NCBI GenBank assembly: GCA_000482145.1
Contig: AUXH01000016.1
Coordinates: 1-64,000 of the forward strand
Origin: Strigomonas culicis
Taxonomy: Eukaryota; Euglenozoa; Kinetoplastea; Trypanosomatida; Trypanosomatidae
DNA: 64,000 nt
Direction: 5' to 3'
In this document: positions 9,501-18,900 of the stretch, in pieces
How the letters are laid out: each line of letters opens with the position of its first letter
Position numbering within the stretch: the stretch's first letter is position 1
The notes under the pieces: model-generated
The model's input: only the letters and a program-made list of their open reading frames with translations
What the model was told of the DNA's origin: nothing
Databases searched by the model: none
Made by a program: the position numbers and the translations under genes

Positions 9501-12500
9501 GGTGGAGATCCAACTGGCAACCCGCCGTATCCTCCATCAGCTCCAGCACGCCATGAGGCTGGATTGACACGTTTCCTTCGATGAACGTGTCGGCAAGCGC
9601 CGCGAAGGCCACGGAACCGCCTCCGCTGATCTCGAGGAGAGGCGTGGTGATGGCTGCGCCCTTCTGGAACGTGATGGTGCTCGCGTTGTCCACGAAGAGA
9701 CCCGTCCGCAGCGTGAGGACGACGCCGTCGATCGCGCGGACGGTGGCTGCCACCAGCCGCAGCTCGTCCAGCTCGATGTGGCGCCGCAGCAGCATCTCGC
9801 CACTGAGGACTATCCCAGAGTACAGGGGCGTGGGGATGGGGAACGTCGGGGAGCAAAGCGACGGTGTGTGCAGCAGCAACGGACTGCACACCGCCTCCCG
9901 CAGTGCTTGCCAATCCCGTGCGTCGCGCATCGGACGGACCCAACCGTTCAGCAGGCCGCCGACGGGGATGGACAGGCACCCGTGGACAAACATGTGCCCG
10001 CTTATTTTGACAAATTCAGCGAACCGAAAGGTATGCTCGCACCGACGGTGTCCAAAAGCATCTATGGAGGAGGTGGTGACGGCCGGCGTTAGCGACGACG
10101 CGGATTCCGCCGTGGCAGCGTCCACCGCAGCCTCGTCCGTCCCTTGCTGGAATGACGATGTGTCGATGATGTAAAAGGAAGAATCCGGTGGCCCTAGAAG
10201 CGAGGTGAAATGATTCGGCTTTTGCAACCGGAACTCGGAAAAGTTGCCGTAGATGACACTCACCGCGCTCGCCTGAATGACCATGTTGGCGGTGAAGGCG
10301 CAGTGCGCGTAGTCCAGCAAGTTGGTGCCGTAGGAGAAGAGCTTTGCGAAGCCCGTCGTGGCGAAAAAATGAACGTTGACCACATGGACAATCGCCAACG
10401 TACCAAACGTGATGGTGCCGTGAATGGTCACGGCCACGGGGCGCGCGTCCTTCTCACCAAACATGACCAGCATATCGCCAACCACATTCACCGAGTCCAG
10501 CGTGCTATCGCCGCCAATCACGAAGCTTCCCGTGCCGGCCACGGCAAGCGACACGAGCGAGCAGCCATCCATGATACGCACCTGGGAGTCCTCCTCGGTG
10601 TGCAGACTTCCAGCGAGATGCGCGTTGTACAGCGACAGGTGCGACGCCGCCTGTACGCTCATGGTCGACCGCGACGTCGCCGTGACGTCGGTCATGTTGA
10701 GGTGCCCCACTATGAGCACAACGCCGTTGTGGAACGAAAAGTGATTCGTGAGAAGCGCGTAGGACTGCTGCTCCATGGTGGCCACAATGCGCATAAATCC
10801 CCGCCCGGTGTTGTGGATGACGTTGTGCTTGCCTTGCGACACGCCGCTGCTGATGCCGTCCGCCCCCATGGAGGAGACCACCAGGGTCAGGTTGCCATAG
10901 TTGTGAATGGCTCCCTCCTGCTCGAGCGACAAGCGCTGCACATCAATCGTCATGGCGCCGTAGTTGTGAATCGGAACCAGCACCTGCCGCGTCTCGTACC
11001 CCTGGGTGGTGATCTTGGCATAGCCTGTGCAGTTGATGAGGCCCTGACCACTAATGCTGCCACCGGACCACAGGAGGTAGGACACGTTGAGGGTGCGCTT
11101 CTTCAGATCCAGGTGGCCCTTGTTCTGCACCTTGAGGCGCGTCACGGAGGCGGACTGCTGCAGCTTGACGTCCTGGTCAATGAGCACATTTGCGCTATCG
11201 TCCTCGATGACCACCTCGGACCCTTTTTCGACCAAAAGCGTGGACACCCGCACGTACGACGGCGACCCCTCGCGGTGGTAGCAGACGTGGAAGATACCGC
11301 GCCGGTGGAAGGTGCCAAAGAAGCTCACGCGCGAGGCGCTGCTGAAGAAGAGCTCGACGAAGAAGACATTCTGCGATGTGAAGTCGGCGCACAGCTCATC
11401 CGTGATGACCACGGTGTCGTGCTCCGTGAGGTTGGTCCCGTAGATGGTGCCGGTGAACTCCAGCTCGGCGCGCACCTGCGCGGGGTCCGTGGAGACGCCT
11501 TCGGGGCCGGCCACCTCGTAGGAGTCCATCAGCTTCAGGCGCAGCAGCGGCAGCGTGTCGGGGTACGGCGTGTAGCACAGGGTCTGCACACCACCGCGGT
11601 GCGGCGTGAAGCGGTACACCGCGTCGTGCACGTCCCACAGGCTGCCCCGCACGAAGGCCGGCCGCGCGTGCAGGCACGAGGTCCCCTCCACCACGCGCAG
11701 ATGGTGCTCCATAGTGAACTTGTCCAGCGGGCGCGCCGTGCCGCTGCGCAGCGGCACCTCGATGGGACGCGTCGTGACAAAGAAGTGATTCAGGGCATGC
11801 CACCGCGTCACGTCCAAACGCGCAAACGCCATTCTGTGGATCAGGAAGGGATCCCCCGCCACGCAGTTCAGCGGCATATCCTCCGCCCCCATCGGCGAGA
11901 TGCCCGCGAAGAGCGACAGCGGTAGACACGGGACGACAAGCGTGGAGACCGAGTCGCCCCACACCCACTCCGACGCCGACAGGCGTCCGAACTGGACGCT
12001 CAGCCTCTTCCCGTCAGGGGTTACCTCCGCCACGCTGTACCTCAGGGCATTCTCGATCACCGTGGTGATGTCGTGACCCTTTCCTCTGGGGCTACGCTCG
12101 ATCGGAGACGCAATGGAGTCTTCCGGGCCACTCCAAAACACGGTACTATTGAGCACAGCGCCGTCCTCGCTGACGAGCCGCACATTCGTCGTCAGTATCT
12201 CCGACGTGAGACGGCGCAGCGCACTCGCATTGCTCGTTGGGAAGGCGGGAATGGACAACTCGACCGAAAAGTTGAGACGCCCTCCCTCTAGTTCTTTCTC
12301 TGAAGCACCGCGGTAAACACTGCCGCGGTAAATGGCCGTTTTAGCCGCCGCGAATGGGAAGAGGCCGGACACGGGCGAACGTGCTCCGAGCTCATACGCG
12401 CCTAAATCATTTGCCAAAAACACTAGAAAGAGGACTAGTAGCACTACAAGTTTGAAGGAAGAATGAAGCCCCTTTTTACTATGAAAAAAGTGTTTCTCGC

Positions 12501-12510
12501 TACGCGACAT
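6577..12510 (-). CDS. Receptor-like, multi-pass STE11-family protein kinase (RDK1-like)
   Basis: A protein of about 1,977 residues. I start at the ATG at 12510 (MSRSEKHFF); the open frame extends 25 codons further, but a splice-acceptor candidate lies at 12686. In order: a hydrophobic segment at residues 20-33 (signal peptide or anchor); a very long ectodomain to about 1085, with NxS/T sites and repeating short beta-strand turns (INCTGYA, IHNYGAMTI, IHNYGNLTLV) like a right-handed beta-helix; eight clear membrane segments plus a weaker ninth at about 1089-1437; a coiled coil at about 1445-1510; and a kinase domain at about 1560-1825. Kinase motifs are intact: GKGSYGTVY, VAVK, HRDIKGEN, ADFG and SPFWMAPEV, which is STE/MAP3K-like. 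Nine membrane spans fit the charge pattern and place the kinase in the cytosol. T. brucei RDK1, a membrane-associated STE11-like repressor of differentiation, is the likeliest relative; orthology is inferred, not tested. Confidence 0.88.
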   Translation of the reverse strand: MSRSEKHFFHSKKGLHSSFKLVVLLVLFLVFLANDLGAYELGARSPVSGLFPFAAAKTAIYRGSVYRGASEKELEGGRLNFSVELSIPAFPTSNASALRRLTSEILTTNVRLVSEDGAVLNSTVFWSGPEDSIASPIERSPRGKGHDITTVIENALRYSVAEVTPDGKRLSVQFGRLSASEWVWGDSVSTLVVPCLPLSLFAGISPMGAEDMPLNCVAGDPFLIHRMAFARLDVTRWHALNHFFVTTRPIEVPLRSGTARPLDKFTMEHHLRVVEGTSCLHARPAFVRGSLWDVHDAVYRFTPHRGGVQTLCYTPYPDTLPLLRLKLMDSYEVAGPEGVSTDPAQVRAELEFTGTIYGTNLTEHDTVVITDELCADFTSQNVFFVELFFSSASRVSFFGTFHRRGIFHVCYHREGSPSYVRVSTLLVEKGSEVVIEDDSANVLIDQDVKLQQSASVTRLKVQNKGHLDLKKRTLNVSYLLWSGGSISGQGLINCTGYAKITTQGYETRQVLVPIHNYGAMTIDVQRLSLEQEGAIHNYGNLTLVVSSMGADGISSGVSQGKHNVIHNTGRGFMRIVATMEQQSYALLTNHFSFHNGVVLIVGHLNMTDVTATSRSTMSVQAASHLSLYNAHLAGSLHTEEDSQVRIMDGCSLVSLAVAGTGSFVIGGDSTLDSVNVVGDMLVMFGEKDARPVAVTIHGTITFGTLAIVHVVNVHFFATTGFAKLFSYGTNLLDYAHCAFTANMVIQASAVSVIYGNFSEFRLQKPNHFTSLLGPPDSSFYIIDTSSFQQGTDEAAVDAATAESASSLTPAVTTSSIDAFGHRRCEHTFRFAEFVKISGHMFVHGCLSIPVGGLLNGWVRPMRDARDWQALREAVCSPLLLHTPSLCSPTFPIPTPLYSGIVLSGEMLLRRHIELDELRLVAATVRAIDGVVLTLRTGLFVDNASTITFQKGAAITTPLLEISGGGSVAFAALADTFIEGNVSIQPHGVLELMEDTAGCQLDLHLNGSLHVSTEGAVRCVPLLHAESFKAEVSLNKTSDRGRIRLGGLPLDIPCPAGLVKDYVQRRQMLSLFWMSEEAKFSLDEEQLPTAVMLRGVTIALLLSVVLFCGFVRLRGSTLAQWRDDLLMPSPLRLTLTWHELSYSTMNYVCFCTVALTYVQNTLVAFHPSMAAPLPLAGMFSMRSIGVLMPHRLVRVHHANVAYLTTILVSAVTFAVSQRPLKRRPMLMNWHLQILQYVLECLDSGTIFIVGMLSLFHIPIVSFVMDGIACSTLWQDVPSCHEFDNRTTFILAFAAFLSVAVLEPFTVSNMQMRMSRVDLKVKSAWMFLMHNVNILEILLWKVFYGSAGKTAACVGFFHVLYLLLNWVSPPTAYTNINRFLLHMRIFLIIVVATILYHDLRAFRGSISSCTDGDFMFKCVFAVTAIGIFVSFWINVLYARASNESVGDASIDALRRSLAQIRSRIADLKMEVFASGDATDRENTLNAIARLRIEFLEKQERYRYETHRMLRAFYVGAQGADTVAVSAGPSSLLARREYDDFVSAASIAPHSPSSTYSLLTTEEMEIFSCGPALGKGSYGTVYLGILSSGRLVAVKYVNVLNENLEVLESVKAEVDVLKQLSHPNIIRYYGAHMMGDTMLVFMEFAVGGSLTSILRKFSELTEAVMQLYTYQILRGLQYLHYKGVVHRDIKGENILIDGLGVAKLADFGCSKSLANVANGSHVGCGTLVGSPFWMAPEVIRSEAYGTKADIWSVGCTVVEMLNRGEPPWREEFDNVYSAMFYVGSTNDIPQIPEETSDVCRDFLYHCFERDVAKRATADELLRHPWLAAVAASRGNDSVSDLTSLASDSVSSPMSQIDYYTPLLTSSTTTDARPSGVRQRSGRTVGKTDRQADGSLHTWMAATPSDDSSHAAYTADSHTLHSKDTGSSSSQPLVSRQTTAPSRSGGSPREVHLRRSQTEPPVPKPSDEETETTMESEKKKQ

Positions 12511-13011
12511 GTAGCGCCTCTTCACTGTGACTATTTTGCCTCTTATAAGATTAACAGGGGTTCCTTGTGGTAATGGCAACCACACTCACACCCACTAAGG
12601 AAGCACACCAACAATACCAAAGACTAAAAGGTATAGAGGCGACGGGAAAAAACTGAAACCCGAAAGAAAAAATGTTAACAGTTAACTGAAAACGAGACAG
12701 AGAGAGAGAGAGAGAGAGAGAGGAAGGAGTGCGGCAGTTAATGCAATCATGAAGAATGGAATAAAGACGCTAAACCAAAAGCACTGGGAGCCAATAGTAC
12801 AAGCACACATGTAGCATAGAAACGTGCATATGGGGAAAGGGTTTCATAGATGTATACAAACAAACAAAAAGCCGGATATCAATCTATATGATCTATAGTG
12901 GTGCAGTCCAAGTAGCGGCAATAGTGAAATGAGGCACGCAATAGCGCTTAAAGGATAAAGGCGCCTTGCGAATTTGCAGCGAACCAAATGAAACGAAAGC
13001 TCAGCCACTAA
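12511..13011. other. Intergenic spacer with kinase 5' leader
   Basis: AT-rich, no supported gene. An (AG)n tract at 12699-12722 would be the polypyrimidine tract of the kinase transcript, with the first downstream AG at plus-strand CT 12686-12687, about 175 bases before the chosen ATG. Positions 12725-13011 are the 3' UTR side of the BRO1-like gene. Confidence 0.5.
12699..12722. repeat. (AG)n microsatellite
   Basis: About 12 AG units; on the minus strand it is a CT tract upstream of the kinase gene and probably serves trans-splicing. Confidence 0.9.
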
Positions 13012-15555
13012 TCACTTTTTTTTCTTTGCCTTGGATTTCGACGCGGCGCGCTTCTTTTCTTTTGAAGAGTCCTCCTCTGCTTCCTGCTTCGCCGAGGGCG
13101 CCTCCTCCGGCTCCACCTGGCCCGTTTGAAGCGCAGCCTTCATCTTGGTTGCGCGTATTCTTCCGAGCAGAGACGCGCTGACCGCTGCCTCCGTGACTTT
13201 CACCTTTTCTTTTGTCGCGGTCTTCTTTTCTTCTTCGGCCGCCACTTTCTTCGCCGCCTTCGCCTCCGCTGCCTTCTTCGGCGCGCGCGGCCCCGCCGCC
13301 TTGCGCCTCGTGACGCCGCCGGCGGGGAGTGTCGCCGAGGCCCTCGGCGTGGAGCCCCCGGAGACGGACTCGGCCGGCGTCAGCAGCGCGGCGGAGTCGA
13401 TCGAGGACGACCGTGAGCGCTTCCGCTTCCGCGAGGTGCTGGTGGCGGTGGGGTTGTTGGTGCCTTCCCCACGGCCCGACGCCGTCCCCGTGGGCGCCGC
13501 CTCGTCGGCGGGCTGTGCCGGGGCGTCCACCGCGGCCGCCCGCGGCTCCCGCAGCAGGTCGCGCTGGCTGCGGCTGATCACCTCGATCACCGCGGGCGCG
13601 TCCCACAGCAGCCGCGCCACCTCCTGCAGCAGCGGCAGCTTCGTGCGCGCGAGCGCGGCGGCCGCCGCCCGGCCCGCGGCCACGCGGCGCTCACCCTCCG
13701 CGAGGTGCTGCGCCACGGCGCGGTCGAGCTCCGCCAGCGGCTCGCCGCGCTCCAGGCGCCGCGCTAGCTGCAAGGCGAGCTGGTCGGCCTGCTGCACGAA
13801 CGCGGCGCAGGCGGCGCGCGGCGGGCACAGCGCGGCCTCCAGCAGCGCGCGCGTCGTGTGGCCCTCGCCGACCTCCCGCGCCCACGCGGCGCACAGCGCG
13901 GCGCGGCGCGCCCCCCACTCGCCCACCGCCCCGTGCACCGCCGCGCAGGCGGGCAGCGCCTCCAGCGGCGCGCCGCCCGCCGACGGGTGCTGCTGCTGCC
14001 ACGCGGCCGCCGCCGCCAAGAAGCGGCTCGTGACCGACTGGATGGCCGCGTGGGCCGTGTGCAGCGCCCCCTCGATGGTGCCGGAGTCCGTCCGCAGGCA
14101 CGGCTCCAGCTCGTCGAGGGCCCGCGCGACCTCGGCAGGCAGCTCCGCCAGGAGCAGCACCTCGCTTTGCTGGCGCTGCACCTCCAGCAGCCGCTCCGTC
14201 GCCCGCCGCGTGCGCTGCTCCGCCTCGCTCTGCGACGCGAGGCGCGCCGCCACCTGCGCCGCGGACGGCAGCTCGCTGAAGAGCGTGGCCGCGAACTGGT
14301 CCGCCTCCGTCGGTGCGTGGGCGGCGCCGGCCGGCGGGTCGCTCACGTCCGGCACGTCGACGCGCACCTGAGCGGCGGGCCACGGGCGCGCCAAGTACAG
14401 CACGCGGTTCTCGTACCGACACTTCTTCAGCATCGCGAGCTGCCGGTTGAGGTGGCTCTGGAAGAAAGGGAACAGCGCCACCAGGTCGGAGTCCACCACC
14501 TGCTTCGCCAGCTGCGCGTAGAGCGCGGCGCTTTCCTTCACCTCGTCCTCGTCTGTCTCCTCCACCGAAAACTCCCCTGGCGGCGCGCCGCTGCCCCCGC
14601 CGCCGCCGAGCTTGCCCTTCACGCTCTGCAGGATGCTGTCCCACGTTTTCTGCACGAACCTCTGATTCTTCTGGACGCGTGCGGCCACTTCTCGGAGCAG
14701 ATCATCGGCGAACACAATGTGCCCAACCGCCGCTTCCATCTCGGTGCCCTCGTAGTACGCTACTGCCTTGTGGAAGTGGTAGACGGCGAGAAGCACCGTG
14801 GGGAGCAGCGTCACCGTCAAGGACGCCTCGATCGTCGGTGGGAGAGAGATGGCTGCCGCCGCGTAGGCAAGGTCTGCGAGCACGGCGTGCTTGGATGACG
14901 TCGCCGACGAGGAAATGGCACAAACGTACTTCGCGACGGCGCTACACAGATGGCAGATCTCCCGCAAGCTGCGTGTGTCCACGTACGTCGTGAGGGGCGC
15001 GACCTCCGCGCTGTCCATCGCGGCGCCGCTGAGCGCGCTCCGCGTCAGACGGTCCGCTCGCTGCGCCAGCGCCTGGGCGGTGGTGAAGCCCCGGTAGGCC
15101 TTCTTCGCGTTCACGTTGGGCGCCACGCTCTGCCCCGCGCCCACCGACAGGCGCACCGCCTCCGCGCGCACGCGACTGATGTCGGACATGCCCTCCTTCA
15201 AGTAGAACACGGCGCCGTTGTACAGCACCAGGATCGCCTCGATGTAGGGTCGCGTGACTTGGATGACGTGAGAGTCGAGTGTCACCGGCGGCGTCAGCAG
15301 CGACAGCAACAGTGTGCGCGGCCAGCCACGCACGGCCGCATCGAGCGCTAAAAGAAAGCTGCACTGCTGCATGGCGTCTTCCGGGACCTGTGGGACATCA
15401 GCCGACGGAGTCGACTTATGATAATACGAGTCCAGCATGCCTGCGGCGTTGCTCACGGAAGTGGGCAGGTTCAGGTGCACTTTGCGCAGCGCGCTGTCGA
15501 GGGCTGCATTCCAATTGACATCGCTGCTGCGCGTCGCGTAAGGCGGGACAAACAT
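13012..15555 (-). CDS. BRO1/ALIX-like protein with basic C-terminal tail
   Basis: BRO1 proteins bind ESCRT-III and act in endosomal sorting and membrane scission. Of 847 residues, about 1-400 look like a BRO1 domain: helical, with a block around YHFHKAVAYYEGTEM and AVGHIVFADDLLREVA that matches the TPR-like helices of ALIX, and later ENRVLYLARPWPAA at the usual domain end. Residues about 420-690 are helical and fit a V domain; FSELPSAAQVAARL parallels the ALIX segment after the BRO1 domain. The end differs from ALIX: instead of a proline-rich ESCRT-binding tail there is an RKRKRSRSSS patch and a lysine-rich tail. A Gly-run insertion (GGGGGSGAPPG) splits the BRO1 region. The codons are extremely GC-rich. 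The family call rests on local similarity remembered from ALIX. Confidence 0.7.
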   Translation of the reverse strand: MFVPPYATRSSDVNWNAALDSALRKVHLNLPTSVSNAAGMLDSYYHKSTPSADVPQVPEDAMQQCSFLLALDAAVRGWPRTLLLSLLTPPVTLDSHVIQVTRPYIEAILVLYNGAVFYLKEGMSDISRVRAEAVRLSVGAGQSVAPNVNAKKAYRGFTTAQALAQRADRLTRSALSGAAMDSAEVAPLTTYVDTRSLREICHLCSAVAKYVCAISSSATSSKHAVLADLAYAAAAISLPPTIEASLTVTLLPTVLLAVYHFHKAVAYYEGTEMEAAVGHIVFADDLLREVAARVQKNQRFVQKTWDSILQSVKGKLGGGGGSGAPPGEFSVEETDEDEVKESAALYAQLAKQVVDSDLVALFPFFQSHLNRQLAMLKKCRYENRVLYLARPWPAAQVRVDVPDVSDPPAGAAHAPTEADQFAATLFSELPSAAQVAARLASQSEAEQRTRRATERLLEVQRQQSEVLLLAELPAEVARALDELEPCLRTDSGTIEGALHTAHAAIQSVTSRFLAAAAAWQQQHPSAGGAPLEALPACAAVHGAVGEWGARRAALCAAWAREVGEGHTTRALLEAALCPPRAACAAFVQQADQLALQLARRLERGEPLAELDRAVAQHLAEGERRVAAGRAAAAALARTKLPLLQEVARLLWDAPAVIEVISRSQRDLLREPRAAAVDAPAQPADEAAPTGTASGRGEGTNNPTATSTSRKRKRSRSSSIDSAALLTPAESVSGGSTPRASATLPAGGVTRRKAAGPRAPKKAAEAKAAKKVAAEEEKKTATKEKVKVTEAAVSASLLGRIRATKMKAALQTGQVEPEEAPSAKQEAEEDSSKEKKRAASKSKAKKKK

Positions 15556-15911
15556 TGGTAAAAATGACAGCAGTTACACAACAAACAAAAAAAAAAGCCA
15601 AAAGCAAGTGAGTAATAACTAACGCAGGTTTCTACTTCAAGAGAAATAACAAGAGAAAGAAAGCGTAAGGGAGAATCAGGTGTGATGCAACAAAGCACAT
15701 CCGGGAAAGAAAAGACGCATATCAGTTAGAGCAGCCATAAACAGGTCGCTTTCCTTTGTTTCACTCTTAGTCTTTGCAACATGCTGTTTTCTAGTGTACT
15801 GGGGCTCCGTAAACGCTTTGGAAAGGGCATTTGGCAAATAGAAATAATGATTAAAAAAAAAAAAGAGAGAGAGAACGCTTTAACACAAACAGACTATTGA
15901 ATCTACTCCTA
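15556..15911. other. Intergenic spacer, BRO1-like to kinesin
   Basis: AT-rich with A-tracts near 15584 and 15852. No gene seen; it holds the BRO1-like 5' leader and the kinesin 3' UTR. Confidence 0.5.
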
Positions 15912-18900
15912 TCAATGCCCGAAGAGGCGATCGAAAAAGCTCACCTTTTTCTCCAACTTTCCGTCCTTCATCTGTGCCTGAAGCTCCATCAACTCCTTCG
16001 TAGCGAGGCGAGCTGCGTCCTCGAGTACCTTTTCCTTCTGCGTTCGCTCGAGTGACAAGCGGTGAATCATCTCCGTCGCGTAGTTGTCGCGCTCCTCCAG
16101 CTCCTTGTTGCGCGCTTGGCTGGCGACGAGGATGGAAGCATCGAGCTCCCGCTTGGCGTGGACGGCCTTCAGCAGGCGGTTCATGCGCTCCTTCTCCTCC
16201 TGCTCCTGCGCGAGCCGCTCCTCCAGTTCGCGCTGCTTCTCCTCGTAGATGCTGGCCTGCCCCACTTCCACCGCTGCCAGCTCTTCGTACGACTGCGGCA
16301 GCGAGCAGCACGGCTCGAGGCCGAGCGCCTCCATCTGGCTGATCAGCCGCGCGCCCAGCTTGGCCATGTACTGCGCCATGGCGCTCTTCTCCAGCAGCAG
16401 CTCGTCCTTCAGCTCCAGCTGCATGTCGCGCTCCTCCAGCAGCGCGCCCGTCTCCAGCGTCTGCTGCTCGCTCTTGCTGGGGTCGTGCGTGAAGATGAGC
16501 TCCACCAGCTTCCGGTTCATCGCGCGCAGCTGGCGCAGCAGCGCCGTGTAGTCCTCCAGGGGAAGCGCCTCCACCGGCTGCAGGTCCATCGCCGCATCGT
16601 CCTCGTCAGCGCCGAGCGCGTGCATCTGTGCCCGCATGGAGCGGACGACCTGCGACATGCGCTCGAGCGACGCGCGCGTCTTGGTGAGCTGCCGCTCCTG
16701 CCGGTCCAGCAGCGACCCCTGCGACTCCAGCTCCGCGTCCTTCAGCACGAGCACGGCGGCCGCGCGCTCGTCGGTGGCGGGGAGCGGCTCGTTCGTGGTG
16801 AGGGTGCCGTCGTCGCGACCGAGGGCGATGAACGGAATGGGGCCGCTGTCCATCGGCGACGCCGGCAGCGACAGCGAGTGGGCGGCGGCGATGCCGTTGG
16901 ACGCAAGGAGGGAGAGCGCGGCGTTGAGCTTCGTGGTCAGCTTGACCTTCTCCTCGTCGCGGTCCGACAGCTGCTTGCTCAGCCGCTCGATCATGCGCTT
17001 GTACGCGGCGCGCATGGCCAGCGAGCGCCCGCTCTCGCCCTCGCCCTCGCGCGGCATCGACATCTCCTCCATCAGCTCCGTGCCGCGCCGCGAGCCGGCG
17101 CGCGAGCGCATGTTGCGCTGCCGCTGGACCGCGGCCTTCTCCTCCTGGAGCCGCTCCACCTGCTCCGCCAGCGCGTCCCGCTCGCTCTTCGCCTCGTTCA
17201 GGTCGGCCTGCATGGACAGGCGCAGCGTCTCCAGCTCGCTCGCGTCGATCATCTCTGCGCGCTTCGCCACGAGCCGCTGCAGCTGCTCGTTCGACTCCGT
17301 CGCCGCGATGCCGGCCGCGTGCAGCTGGCTCCGCAGCTGCTCGTTGTCCGTGATCAGGTGGTGGATCTCGCCCTGCCGCGCGTTCACGATCTCGGTCATG
17401 CGGTCCAGCTGCGTCCGCAGGTCGATGACCTTCTCTTGCTGGCGGGCCAAGTCCGTCTTGAGCCGGTCCTGCATCTCCTCCACCTGCGACACGTCGAGGA
17501 AGGTGGCGGGGAAGCTCGGGCACGGCGCGGGCACGCCGCCCATGTCGCGCACCTGCGTCGTGAGCGCGTCAATGTGCGCGTGCAGCCGCGAGGTGTCGTT
17601 GGCGCGCGAGGCCAGAACCGCGTCCTTGTCGGAGAGCTGCTGAAGCGAGCGCACGAGGTCCTCGTTGGAGCCCTCCCGCGCGTGGTCGAGCTTCTCCTGG
17701 AAGTCCTCGATGAGCCGCTCTTGGGCTAAGCGCATCGCCGTGAGGCTCTTCGCCTCCTCGTGCTTCTGCTCGTTGATGAGACGATTGATTTCCTTCTCGT
17801 GGGCCTCGTCCTGGTAGCTGAGCTCCTCGTTCTGCTGCTCGATCAGGTTCTGCATTTCAACCTTGTGGACCTCCTTCAAATTGCGCAGCTGCTCCTCCGT
17901 CGCGCCGGTGGCCGTGAGCTCCTCCAAGTCCTTCGAAAAGCGCTCTTCGAGGGTCTCGCGGTCCGTCATATAGCGGCCCAGGACCTCCTGACGCTCCGCG
18001 TCGCGACTGGCGATCTGCAGCTCCAGTGCACTGATCTGCTGGTCCTTCTCGTCCAGCATGTTCATGAGCTTCTGCGCCAGCTTCACGTAGTCGACCGTCA
18101 CCGAGATCTTCGCCTCCACCTTCACCGCCATCGCGCGCATGCCGAACTGGAGCGAGTTTGTCGTCTCGTACAAGTGGTTGCTGCTGGGTCCTATCGTGAG
18201 AATGATGGAGGTGCGGCTGCGGCCGCCGATGGAGTCCTGCAGGATGCGCGTCAGTTTGGCGTTGCGCCACGGGATGTGCTTGCCGCCGGCAGAGAGCGAG
18301 CTCACGACGCCACCGAGGGCGAGGAGGGAAGCGTTGATGGTCTTGGCCTCGTCCTTCATGATAGGATTGGAGTTCGTGATGCCCGTCTTGCTGAAGCGCT
18401 CGTAGCCGGCGAGGTCGATGAAGGTGATCTTGCCGCGCACGCGGCCGGCCATGATATTGTTCGGGTCCTCCGAGGCGATCCGCACCACCATAGCGGTGTG
18501 CCCGCGGCTCGACTCCGGATTCATCGCGGTCGCCGTGACGACGCGTCGCGCGTTGCCCGTGTGGTAGAACTTCATGAACTCCTCCGCGGAGGACAGGGTG
18601 TGTGTCGAGCAGCCCGTCAGCGACACACCCTTGTCGGTGTCGAAGTGGATATCGACGCGCTCCTTCCCGTCCTCCGACATGAGGTCGCCGAGCTGGTCTC
18701 GGTAGATCTGCACGAACTGCCCCTGGATGGTGTAGTAGCGGTTGGGGCTCTGGGCCACCAGCTGGTAGATGTAGTGGGCGGCGCGCGGGATGATACCCTC
18801 CTGCCCGCTGTGCGTGTTGCACATGGTGAAGGACTTGCCGGTGCCGGTCTGGCCGTAGCACATGAGCGCGGAGCAGAACCCCTTGAAGGCGTGGTCGATG

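Noticed and set aside
10210..11925. 571-codon plus-strand open frame opposite the kinase ectodomain
   Set aside because: Same reason: shadow of a GC-rich gene with composition typical of antisense translation.
16062..17729. 555-codon plus-strand open frame opposite kinesin
   Set aside because: Leu/Arg/His-rich shadow of coiled-coil codons; no start signal and wrong strand.
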